A stretch of DNA of 64,000 nucleotides, taken from the NCBI RefSeq assembly GCF_009914335.1, contig NZ_CP043925.1, positions 1,674,001 through 1,738,000 on the forward strand. Reading direction: 5' to 3'. The DNA is from Proteus columbae. GTDB lineage: Bacteria > Pseudomonadota > Gammaproteobacteria > Enterobacterales > Enterobacteriaceae. Position numbers and translations under genes: made by a program. Shown one piece after another: positions 16,464-24,394 of this stretch (its first letter is position 1; each line of letters begins with the position of its first letter). The notes below the pieces were generated by a model. The model saw only the letters and a list, made by a program, of their open reading frames with translations. It was not told where the DNA came from and searched no databases.

Positions 16464-16497
16464 CGCTCTGCTGTGAATGAATAGCAGGGCGTTTTTT
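16464..16497 (+). terminator. Terminator after ftnA
   Basis: Stem CGCTCTGCT / AGCAGGGCG (one G-T pair) followed by six Ts. The sequence from here to 16854 is AT-rich and shows no gene. Confidence 0.75.
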
Positions 16498-16854
16498 ATT
16501 CTTCTATATTACCTCCCTTTCTATTGTTGCTATTCTTATCTCTTCTCTTACTTACATTGTCTGTTTTTTACCCTAAAAAATACCTACCCCATGTTATTTA
16601 TACAGAGTGGTTATTTTACTTTTAGTTGTATTTGGTTATGTATTGAACTGTTTAGACTGTCAATATGGGTATTATATTTTCTCAAAGTGTAAAAATGGGT
16701 GATATTTGAAACAGAAACTGGTCTAAATAACATATATTTTGAGTGCTAGTTCACAACCTTTTATTTCTAATATCAAGAAGCGAAGATCTTGACGTAAATT
16801 TGCTATAAAATATTTTCATAAATAAAAAAATCACCTGTAATTTAAGAGGTTATT

Positions 16855-17247
16855 ATGTCATTAAATACACTTAAGACATCTTGGGGTAAATTATCGGCTA
16901 TTGCTGTTTTATTCCTTGGTATGTCATACCAACAAGCATTAGCACACGCACACTTAAAATCACAGTTACCTGCTGAAGGTGCTGCTATTGAACAAGCGCA
17001 AGCGCCTAAAGTTATCACACTAGACTTTTCTGAAGGTATTGAATTAGCCTTTAGCAAAATTAAAGTCACTAATAGCGACGGTAAAGAAATTACCGTAGGA
17101 AAACTGAGTTTAGATCCTGTTAACAACACTAAATTATTATTGCCTTTAGAAAGTGATTTAGCAGAAGGTAATTATTTAGTTAATTGGAACGTTGTTTCTG
17201 TTGATGGGCACAAGACAAAAGGTTCTTATCAATTTAGTGTAAAATAA
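16855..17247 (+). CDS. yobA: Periplasmic copper-binding protein YobA/CopC
   Basis: A 130-residue exported protein. The signal peptide (residues 1-30) ends QALA, so the mature protein begins with His (HAHLKSQLPAEG), the N-terminal Cu(II) ligand of CopC proteins. The second part of the copper site is the DxH in VSVDGHKTKGSYQF. The Met-rich Cu(I) loop of plasmid-borne CopC is absent, as in chromosomal YobA. It overlaps the start of copD by one base (TAATG), so the two are translationally coupled. They probably deliver copper from periplasm to cytoplasm or buffer it. Confidence 0.92.
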   Translation: MSLNTLKTSWGKLSAIAVLFLGMSYQQALAHAHLKSQLPAEGAAIEQAQAPKVITLDFSEGIELAFSKIKVTNSDGKEITVGKLSLDPVNNTKLLLPLESDLAEGNYLVNWNVVSVDGHKTKGSYQFSVK

Positions 17248-18143
17248 TGACACCTGAAGACGTTTATATTTTATGCCGTTTTTTCCATTTCGTGGCAGTC
17301 ATGTTTATGTTCGGACTGAGCTTCTCGGCTGCCATTCTTGCAAAAGATAAGTTCATTCCTCTTATTCAAGTCCGTTTGCGCCCTGCATTAGCCATTAGTA
17401 CCGTCACTGTCTTTATTACGACTTATTTATGGATGGTTGTGCAATCTGGTATTATGGGAAATGGATGGGAAGACGCTTGGTCATTCGAAATATGGAAAGC
17501 GGTATTAGGTACTTCTTTTGGTCAAGTTTGGCAATGGCAATTGGTATTAGCAACCGTTGCATTAGCCGTTTTATTTATACACCAACGTTATATTCGTAAC
17601 TTCTCTTTATTAATTGTTGCTTCAATTATGTTGATCTTACATGCATCAATTGGTCATGGTGCCATGTTTGCAGGATCAGAAGCGATATTTTACAAAGTTA
17701 ACCAAAGTATTCATCTTATTAGTGCTGCCTATTGGTTTGGTGGTTTATGGCCATTTGTTGCTTGTTTGCAATTTTTACGGAATAAAGACGAGCTTGCAGA
17801 TGGAATGATCAAACCTATCATTAGTACAATGAAGCGATTTTCACTTTTTGGTCATATTGCTGTTTTATTGGTTATTATTACCGGTGTTATCAGTGCCGTT
17901 ATGTTAATTCCAGGATGGCCAGCCGTACAATTATCATCTGAATATCAAAGTATGTTATGGCTTAAAATTAGCTTAGTGGTGTTAATGCTTGGCCTAGCTG
18001 TAATCAATCGTTATGTCTTAGTTCCTCATATCCGTAAGAAAAATAACTTTCAATGGTTGCTAGTAAATAGTTGGTTTGAACTATTACTTGGAACAATGGT
18101 TATTTTTACTGTAGCCATCTTTGCGATTAACTCACCCGTATAG
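17247..18143 (+). CDS. yebZ: Copper resistance membrane protein CopD/YebZ
   Basis: A 298-residue inner-membrane protein with about eight helices, of the CopD family. It has HFVAVMFMFGLSF near the N terminus, LHASIGHGAMF in the middle, and the HLISAAYWFGGLWPF helix, with conserved histidines likely to bind copper. It sits as usual behind the CopC homologue, to which it is coupled, and 47 bases before yebY. The operon yobA-yebZ-yebY is in the E. coli order. Role: copper transfer across the inner membrane (family knowledge). Confidence 0.9.
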   Translation: MTPEDVYILCRFFHFVAVMFMFGLSFSAAILAKDKFIPLIQVRLRPALAISTVTVFITTYLWMVVQSGIMGNGWEDAWSFEIWKAVLGTSFGQVWQWQLVLATVALAVLFIHQRYIRNFSLLIVASIMLILHASIGHGAMFAGSEAIFYKVNQSIHLISAAYWFGGLWPFVACLQFLRNKDELADGMIKPIISTMKRFSLFGHIAVLLVIITGVISAVMLIPGWPAVQLSSEYQSMLWLKISLVVLMLGLAVINRYVLVPHIRKKNNFQWLLVNSWFELLLGTMVIFTVAIFAINSPV

Positions 18144-18190
18144 ATTGTTATATAATCGAAAAAACCTAATTTCTTAAGTGAGACATCCAC

Positions 18191-18535
18191 ATGAAACGTT
18201 TTTTATTAGCGGGAATGTTAATGCTTTTCTCTTTTCAAGCATTCTCGGCGGCACCTATTTCAACGGTCAGTAAACTTCAATTTGGTGACGATTGGCCATT
18301 TACTCGAGAAGAAGTGATGCTCAATTGCCGTGCTGATGGTGCTTGGTTTGTGATTAATCCAGCAACACTGATGCAGTATCCACTTAATGAAATTGCAATG
18401 AAACAAATGGAAAGTGGGAAAGTAAAAGCACAGTTAATTGATGTTATTTTACTGCCAGATCCTAATGCACCTGAAAAGAAAAAATCAGTAAAAGTGATAC
18501 AGAATGCGATTAAGTTGCTCTGTGAGAGTAATTAA
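18191..18535 (+). CDS. yebY: YebY family protein (DUF2511), periplasmic
   Basis: A 114-residue exported protein. The signal peptide is MKRFLLAGMLMLFSFQAFSA. The mature part has the YebY features: KLQFGDDWPFTREEVMLNCRADGAWFVINPATLMQYPLN shown in pieces across residues 28-66, two cysteines (VMLNC and KLLCES) likely disulfide-bonded, and a KSVKVIQ segment. It is the third gene of the copper operon and is located, as in E. coli, next to the SdsR sRNA locus. Its function is not established beyond association with yobA-yebZ. Confidence 0.88.
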   Translation: MKRFLLAGMLMLFSFQAFSAAPISTVSKLQFGDDWPFTREEVMLNCRADGAWFVINPATLMQYPLNEIAMKQMESGKVKAQLIDVILLPDPNAPEKKKSVKVIQNAIKLLCESN

Positions 18536-18714
18536 TCAAGTGATTGATAATATGACTAAGGTTTTTTATTTTTATCGTATTGATTTTAATAATAAAAATT
18601 AAGAGCAAAGATTTTTTGAATAGAAAATGGTGTGCTACTAGGTTGTTTACTGGATCTTTACATATTGTTAGCTAATATTTAACAGTAGGTTGTGAGATAG
18701 AAAAGTCTGAGTTA

Positions 18715-18818
18715 GTCCTCGATTTTTGTTTATGCAGTAATCAACAATTACTTTTTAGCGCACGGCTCGCAATGAGCCATTTCCCTAAGCCAGATAAATG
18801 ATTTATCTGGCTTTTTTT
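18715..18818 (+). ncRNA. sdsR: SdsR (RyeB) small RNA
   Basis: The segment CTTTTTAGCGCACGGCTC (18751-18768), a five-base loop, and GAGCCATTTCCCT (18774-18786) is almost identical to the conserved core of enterobacterial SdsR. A strong terminator AAGCCAGATAAAT / ATTTATCTGGCTT with seven Ts (18787-18818) follows. Its place beside yebY is also that of E. coli. The 5' end is estimated from the E. coli length of about 104 nucleotides; a promoter was not resolved. SdsR is a sigma-S-dependent, Hfq/ProQ-associated RNA that represses porin and other mRNAs. The rest of the 18536-18842 gap shows nothing else. Confidence 0.88.
18787..18818 (+). terminator. SdsR terminator
   Basis: A 13-bp perfect inverted repeat AAGCCAGATAAAT / ATTTATCTGGCTT with a T7 tail. 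It forms the 3' end of SdsR. Confidence 0.85.
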
Positions 18819-18842
18819 ATGTTATTTCGCTTTAGCATCTCG

Positions 18843-19085
18843 TTATGCCACTTTTAAGATCCAGTGGTGATTATCTTTATCATAAGCATGACGATAAAGC
18901 AGAATATTTTTATCTTTCAATTGGGCTGGAATACTTGTGTTTTCATCCCATCCATCTAATTGCATGCAAAACTCTTTGTCATAATCACATGGAATATGAA
19001 TATAAGTTAATTGGTTATCAGAAGAGTGTTTCAAAGTAATATCTTCAATTTCATAGCAAGCAATTTTCAACGTTGTCTTTTTCAT
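18843..19085 (-). CDS. yebV: YebV family protein (DUF1480)
   Basis: An 80-residue cytoplasmic protein matching E. coli YebV in length and landmarks: IACYEIEDITL near the N terminus, IHIPCDYDKEFCMQLDGWDENTSIPA with two cysteines, and LYRHAYDKDNHHWILKVA at the end. The ATG 19085, with GGAG upstream, is chosen; an upstream extension is not conserved. Unknown function. In E. coli yebW and pphA lie between this gene and yebY; here they are missing. Confidence 0.85.
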   Translation of the reverse strand: MKKTTLKIACYEIEDITLKHSSDNQLTYIHIPCDYDKEFCMQLDGWDENTSIPAQLKDKNILLYRHAYDKDNHHWILKVA

Positions 19086-19224
19086 AATAAAACTCCGGAT
19101 TAAGCGATGTTGTGTTCTGTTGTGTATTGTTGGTGGCATTTATTTTAAAGAATGCTTTTTGACCGAACAAAATTAAGCATAGTATAAATGGAATCTATTT
19201 CCAAAATATTTTTTGGAAATAAAA

Positions 19225-19253
19225 AAAGCGGATCATTTTTTGTGATCCGCTTT
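19225..19253 (-). terminator. Terminator after letB
   Basis: Stem AAAGCGGATCA / TGATCCGCTTT, about 40 bases past the letB stop on the minus strand, with a run of Ts on that strand. Confidence 0.8.
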
Positions 19254-19291
19254 AAATAAATTATCTGAAATAGGGCAGAATTGTCTAATTT

Positions 19292-21610
19292 TTAAGGTTT
19301 AGGTATTGCTGTTCCCCATTCATCCCAATCTTTGGGTTCTTTATCATTTAAAATGAAATTCTGTTCCTGTTTTGCTTTCGCTTGTAATGGTGTGGAAGGT
19401 GGTGTTGCAAAAGTGATCCCACCGCGTATAAATTGCTTGAATGTACCACTACGAATAACGCCGCCAGTTAAACCAAACGAGAAGTTATATCCAGATGAGA
19501 GCCAAAACTCAGTATTATTTCGAACTAGGTATTGGTATTTTTTACTAATACGGATGTGAATTAATACTCTGTCAGACATGTTTCCTAGTTCAAGACCTGT
19601 TACGGCGCCAACTTCAAGACCACGGTAGTAAATTGGTGTACCAATTTGTACCGAACCCGCTTCAGTGGCATTTAACACAAGATTTAATCCATCGAGATAG
19701 CGTGAGTCTGTAATGTTAGATGTTTGCAATTCAAATTGACGATATACGCCACCATTGCCAGGTTCTGCTTTAATATAAGGTTGTATAAGTGAATCTAAGT
19801 TATCTAATCCTGATGCTGTTAATTCGGGAGTAACAACAGCGAAGCGACTGCCTGATCTCGCAAAGGTTTTGACATAATCAGGGTAGAGAACAGCAGATAC
19901 AGTCACTGCTTTTCTATCTGGTGAAAGGATTAATGATTCGACTTGTCCAATATCAATGCCTAAATAACGAATAGGCATTCCTTCAGAGAGTTTGCTTGCG
20001 TCATATGTTTTTAAAGTAATTTGAGCACCGATAGCTCGTGCGCTAGTTTCTGATGGATAGAGTTTGTAACGTGAAACGTTATTATTGATATTTTCGAAAT
20101 TATCAAAACTGATTGCGCCTTTTAATGCGCGATTTAGTGGTGTTGCTTCAACAGTTAATCCTGAGCCATTAACAGATACTTTTGCTGCCCCTTCAGTCCA
20201 AAATACACTCTTTTCTGTAAGCAGATGGCGGTATTGCTTTGAAATATAAACATCAATATCAAATTCATCCATTAAAGGTCGAACATCAGTAATTTCACCG
20301 ACTTGGAATTGATGATAAAGAACCACTGAACCTTTTTGTATCCCAGGAAGGCTTGCTGCTTTTAAAGTGAGTATCACGGGTAATTCATTACCATCAACAC
20401 TGGCTTTAGCAAAAAAGTCGTTACGATAAAGGCGATACTGTTCTTTAGGTGTTCCTTTAGTACCTTGAATAAGATGAATGCCTCCTTCAAGCCATTCTTG
20501 AGGTGTAGCACCTTGAACTTCAATGCCATTTAGACCCATATTGACGTTAATTCGGCTATTAGCAACAAATTTACTATTTTCATAAATATAATGTTTATAT
20601 TCAGGGGCAATAATTGCATCAAAAATAACTCCATCATCACTCATATTACGCTGAATGATTTGTCCAATAGTAATTCCTCTAAAAAGAATAGGTTGTCCTG
20701 CATCGACGCCCCAACTTTCTTCACTGGTTAGAGAAATGATTAATCCATCTTCGCCATATATTGCTTTACCCGCATCTACGGAGGTTGCTGATTGTAAAAC
20801 AAATTGCTGGTTTTCTTGTGCTGGAGGGCTGTTTTCTGGGGAATCAAACGCAATTGCACCATTGATTAAAGCAGAAACACTTTCCATTTTTACTGATACG
20901 CCACTTTTTAAATTGAAATTACCTTGAAAGCCCGAGACGTTCCAGAAATGGCTATCTTGGCGAATTAAGTGGGCATATTGTTTATCAATACTAAGTTCAA
21001 TAAAAATACCTTGATTATCAGGGCGAATCGCATAGCTATACACTTTACCAACAGGAACTTGGCGATAATAAACTTGAGAGTCAACATTGAGTGATCCAAG
21101 TTTTTCTGTCGTTAGCGTTATTAACTGCTGATTTTTATCAATATTAGCTTGAGGACGAACTTCCTGAGCAATAAATTTAAACTGCTTTTCACCGTCACCT
21201 GGTAACATGCTGATATAGTTACCACCAACTAAAGCATCGAGCCCAGATACGCCAGAAAGGCTGGCTTTAGGTGTAACTAACCAAAACTGTGTGTTTTTGC
21301 GCAGTGTAGTCGATAGATCTTTGCGGATATCAGCTGTAACAATAACTCGACGTAAGTCATCGCTTAAAGTGACATCTTTAACAAGACCCACATCAACGCC
21401 TTGATAACGAATAGGCGTTCTGCCAGAGACAATTCCTGATGCGGATTGAAAATCAATCGTGATTTGCACGCCTTTATCTTGCCAATGTTGGAAAAGCAAC
21501 CAACTAGCAATAAAAATGGCGATAACAGGGAGTAGCCAAAATGTCGAAATTTTACGCTTGCGGCGTATTTGGGCTTGTGTGTCCTGAACGTCGTTTTCTT
21601 CTTGTTGCAT
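19292..21610 (-). CDS. letB: Intermembrane lipid transport protein LetB (YebT), six MCE domains
   Basis: A 772-residue protein anchored by one N-terminal membrane helix (ISTFWLLPVIAIFIASWLLF, about 19-38), with a long periplasmic chain of MCE domains. Six MCE signatures are visible in order: PIRYQGVDVG, VYYRQVPVG, ILFRGITIG, VLYHQFQVG, PIRYLGIDIG and IYYRGLEVG. E. coli LetB has seven domains and about 877 residues and forms a hexameric tube spanning the periplasm for lipid transfer; this one is a ring shorter. The ATG 21610 follows GGGA and overlaps the end of letA by 59 bases. A longer frame to 21679 is only the out-of-frame letA tail. Confidence 0.9.
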   Translation of the reverse strand: MQQEENDVQDTQAQIRRKRKISTFWLLPVIAIFIASWLLFQHWQDKGVQITIDFQSASGIVSGRTPIRYQGVDVGLVKDVTLSDDLRRVIVTADIRKDLSTTLRKNTQFWLVTPKASLSGVSGLDALVGGNYISMLPGDGEKQFKFIAQEVRPQANIDKNQQLITLTTEKLGSLNVDSQVYYRQVPVGKVYSYAIRPDNQGIFIELSIDKQYAHLIRQDSHFWNVSGFQGNFNLKSGVSVKMESVSALINGAIAFDSPENSPPAQENQQFVLQSATSVDAGKAIYGEDGLIISLTSEESWGVDAGQPILFRGITIGQIIQRNMSDDGVIFDAIIAPEYKHYIYENSKFVANSRINVNMGLNGIEVQGATPQEWLEGGIHLIQGTKGTPKEQYRLYRNDFFAKASVDGNELPVILTLKAASLPGIQKGSVVLYHQFQVGEITDVRPLMDEFDIDVYISKQYRHLLTEKSVFWTEGAAKVSVNGSGLTVEATPLNRALKGAISFDNFENINNNVSRYKLYPSETSARAIGAQITLKTYDASKLSEGMPIRYLGIDIGQVESLILSPDRKAVTVSAVLYPDYVKTFARSGSRFAVVTPELTASGLDNLDSLIQPYIKAEPGNGGVYRQFELQTSNITDSRYLDGLNLVLNATEAGSVQIGTPIYYRGLEVGAVTGLELGNMSDRVLIHIRISKKYQYLVRNNTEFWLSSGYNFSFGLTGGVIRSGTFKQFIRGGITFATPPSTPLQAKAKQEQNFILNDKEPKDWDEWGTAIPKP

Positions 21611-22808
21611 AAGTATCCCATAGTAAACGACTATCCAACCATTCAACGGCAAGGATAGTAAGAATAACCGCAGTACCAAAATAAAAAGCCGCTGGTCCCA
21701 TTGTGAAAGTCATCAATTGATCTCGATTAATCAATGACATCATCAGTCCAATCACAAAGAGATCAAGCATTGACCATCGTCCTATCCAAGAGACAAAACG
21801 GTATAGTTTCATTCGAAGTAGGGGGTCAATACGAGAATTAAAATGAATGCTTAATAATAAGCCCAGCATAATTATAATTTTGAAAAAAGGCACAAAAACA
21901 CTGGCAATAAAAACAATAACTGCGATCGGAGTATTGCCTGAATTCACTAAGGAAAGTACACCTGAAAAAATAGTGTCTTCACTACGTCGGCCATTAAAAT
22001 AGAAAATAGAAATAGGTAATAAATTTGCAGGTATGAGTAAAATTATTGCTGAAATTAATGCCGCCCATGTTTTTTGTAAACTCATTGGTTGTCTTGGGGT
22101 ATAGCAAGATTTACAACGTGGGCAGTGTGTTGATGGTGTTCTTTTAAAATGATAATGACAAGCATGGCAAGTCGCAGGGCTTTTTTCTATTTCTTTTTGT
22201 GGATAAAAGCGTTGCCAAAGTTGGTCCATATTAATGTTAATTAGCATTAATAAGCTGAGTATCATTAAAGAAACAAAAGCAATTAAGCCATTGCCAATAT
22301 AGACGGTTGCATAATCACCTAATTTTATTGTTGCAACACCAAGACCAATCAAATAGACATCTAACATTACCCATTCTTTTAATTTCCCTAACATTAATAA
22401 GACTGGGCGAAGATTAAGGCGTAAGCGAGATCCTAAATGAAGATATAAAATAGCGATGGGGAGGCTAAGTGGTGCAGCAACAGCACAAAAAGCTACCATC
22501 GTTGCTGTAAGAGGAGAGCCTTGCTCTGACATCATGCGAATACCGTCAAGCACATTCGCCGTTATCATCGTGCCTAATAGATGAATTTTAATTAGTGGCT
22601 GAGTAAATGCTATTGATGCCAAAATAAGCATTGTAATAGAGAGAATAAGTAGACGAGTTAATGACCAATATCGATAAGATGCGAGTTTGGCTTGGCAACG
22701 TGGGCAATAGGCATCCTCTCCACGCTTCAATGCGAGAGGTAGTGTCACGAGGTGATCACACTCCTGACAGCGTATTGATTTTTTTTCCTTTGTTGCGATA
22801 TTGTTCAC
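21552..22808 (-). CDS. letA: LetA (YebS), PqiA-family membrane partner of LetB
   Basis: A 418-residue inner-membrane protein. Two zinc-ribbon knuckles each precede a group of membrane helices: CQEC...CPRC at residues 14-38 and CHAC...CPRC with a further CxxC-like KSCYTPRQ at about 212-238. Eight helices in two blocks give the duplicated PqiA fold. LetA is thought to pass lipids to or from LetB. The reading frame opens with GTG at 22808 and has no in-frame ATG; the ribosome site is weak, so the exact start is uncertain. It is the first gene of the letA-letB operon. Confidence 0.88.
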   Translation of the reverse strand: MNNIATKEKKSIRCQECDHLVTLPLALKRGEDAYCPRCQAKLASYRYWSLTRLLILSITMLILASIAFTQPLIKIHLLGTMITANVLDGIRMMSEQGSPLTATMVAFCAVAAPLSLPIAILYLHLGSRLRLNLRPVLLMLGKLKEWVMLDVYLIGLGVATIKLGDYATVYIGNGLIAFVSLMILSLLMLININMDQLWQRFYPQKEIEKSPATCHACHYHFKRTPSTHCPRCKSCYTPRQPMSLQKTWAALISAIILLIPANLLPISIFYFNGRRSEDTIFSGVLSLVNSGNTPIAVIVFIASVFVPFFKIIIMLGLLLSIHFNSRIDPLLRMKLYRFVSWIGRWSMLDLFVIGLMMSLINRDQLMTFTMGPAAFYFGTAVILTILAVEWLDSRLLWDTYATRRKRRSGHTSPNTPQA

Positions 22809-23086
22809 TATGTTGCTCGTTAATTCGCCTAAGTTGGTTTTCTCAAGAGTTATCGTTTGATTAAGCTAAAAAAAAGTACCTATACTCAATGGTTCACAAG
22901 TTATCATTTTTATTATATTTATGCCTTTCATTTTACAATACAAAGTGTCTGATTTTTTTTGTGGGTGTTAAGGGGATATTATCGTTTTTTTACCCAATTC
23001 TTGAAAATGGAGTATTCAACCTCAAGATAAAATAGGCTAAATTACGAGTATGTTATCTATTTTAGTTACGCAAATAGGGTTTAATG

Positions 23087-23584
23087 ATGCCAAAATCGCT
23101 TTTTTATCAGGAACTCACTGATAATTTGTCAGCCTTGTTGTCTGGTGAAAATGATCTTATCGCATCACTTGCTAATACCAGCGCACTTCTTTACGAGAAG
23201 TTAGATACGATAAATTGGGTTGGGTTTTATCTTAATGATGGTGATTCATTAGTCCTTGGCCCATTTCAAGGCAAAATTGCTTGTGTCAGAATAGGTTTTG
23301 GGAAAGGAGTTTGCGGAACTGCATACTCTGAAAACAGAATTTTAAGAGTAAGCGACGTTCACCAATTTAGTGGTCATATTGCTTGTGACAGTGCAAGTCA
23401 GTCTGAAATTGTTCTCCCGTTAGAAGTGAATGGACAAATTATCGGCGTTCTCGATATTGATAGTCCTATTTTTGATCGTTTTGATAAAAAAGATGAAAAT
23501 GGGCTTAAAGCGTTGTGTGACGTGCTCTGCGAGCATTTAAAAACTTGTCATACAGCAAAATATTGTGAATTTTGTGTAAGTTAA
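23087..23584 (+). CDS. msrC: Free methionine-(R)-sulfoxide reductase MsrC (YebR)
   Basis: A 165-residue cytoplasmic GAF-domain enzyme that reduces free Met-R-sulfoxide, the length of E. coli MsrC. The catalytic cysteines are in FQGKIACVRIGFGKGVCGTAY (two) and SGHIACDSASQSE (one); LDIDSPIFDRFD follows in the fold. Two consecutive ATGs occur at 23084 and 23087; the second has AGGG at a better distance. It lies divergent from letA and before proQ, as in E. coli, where msrC-proQ-prc are co-oriented. Confidence 0.92.
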   Translation: MPKSLFYQELTDNLSALLSGENDLIASLANTSALLYEKLDTINWVGFYLNDGDSLVLGPFQGKIACVRIGFGKGVCGTAYSENRILRVSDVHQFSGHIACDSASQSEIVLPLEVNGQIIGVLDIDSPIFDRFDKKDENGLKALCDVLCEHLKTCHTAKYCEFCVS

Positions 23585-23679
23585 CAGGCGTTTGCCATAG
23601 AAATTGTTGGCAACACTATTATAATGTCGCTTGTTCATGCCTGCGCTGGTTGGCAAAACCGTTGTAATCAGGAAATTTC

Positions 23680-24375
23680 ATGGAAAATCAACCTAAGTTG
23701 AATAGTAGTAAAGAAATCATCGCTTTTTTAGCTGAACGTTTCCCTAAGTGTTTTATCGCTGAGGGCGAAGCTCGCCCTTTGAAAGTTGGCATTTTTCAAG
23801 ATCTTGTTGAAGATCTAAAAGATGAAACTCAACTGAGTAAAACACAGTTACGTTCGGCATTACGCTTATATACCTCAAGTTGGCGCTACCTTTATGGAGT
23901 TAAAGAAGGAGCAAAACGTGTCGATTTGAATGGTAATGACTGCGGCGAACTGGAAGCTGAGCATATTGAACATGCTCGTACACAATTAGCAGAAGCTAAG
24001 GCGCGCGTTCAAGCTCAGAGAGCAGAACAACGTGCTAAGAAGCGCGAAGCTGAAGGTGATAAGGAGACCAGCAAACGTCCGGCAGCGAAAAAGCCAAATA
24101 ATACGCGTCGTCAGCCACCTAAAGAGGGTGAAAAACGGCAGCCTCGTCCTCAAAAAGCGACTCAAGCACCTCGTAAAGCACCACCACGCCAAAATACTGA
24201 AAAGTTAATTCCAGTGAAAGACACATCAGTTCTTACTGTTGGTCAATCGCTGAAAGTTAACGTTGGTAGCAGCGTGATGGACGCGACAGTGCTAGAGATA
24301 GCGAAAGAGGGTGTACGTGTACAATTGCCTAACGGTTTGGCAATGAATGTACGCACGGAACATTTAAAGTTCTGA
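23680..24375 (+). CDS. proQ: RNA chaperone ProQ
   Basis: A 231-residue RNA-binding protein. The N-terminal FinO/ProQ domain spans about residues 8-120 ([45 protein letters not shown]). A basic, proline/glutamine-rich linker (about 125-180) follows, then a C-terminal Tudor-like domain beginning [20 protein letters not shown] and ending VRTEHLKF. ProQ stabilises many sRNAs and mRNAs, and SdsR in this same window is a known partner class. It is 19 bases from prc, so co-transcription is likely. Confidence 0.95.
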   Translation: MENQPKLNSSKEIIAFLAERFPKCFIAEGEARPLKVGIFQDLVEDLKDETQLSKTQLRSALRLYTSSWRYLYGVKEGAKRVDLNGNDCGELEAEHIEHARTQLAEAKARVQAQRAEQRAKKREAEGDKETSKRPAAKKPNNTRRQPPKEGEKRQPRPQKATQAPRKAPPRQNTEKLIPVKDTSVLTVGQSLKVNVGSSVMDATVLEIAKEGVRVQLPNGLAMNVRTEHLKF

Positions 24376-24394
24376 TACGGAGGCCAACCAGAGC

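Noticed and set aside
16477..16692. Open frame of 71 codons between ftnA and yobA
   Set aside because: It begins inside the ftnA terminator, is Phe/Tyr/Leu-rich and has no Shine-Dalgarno sequence.
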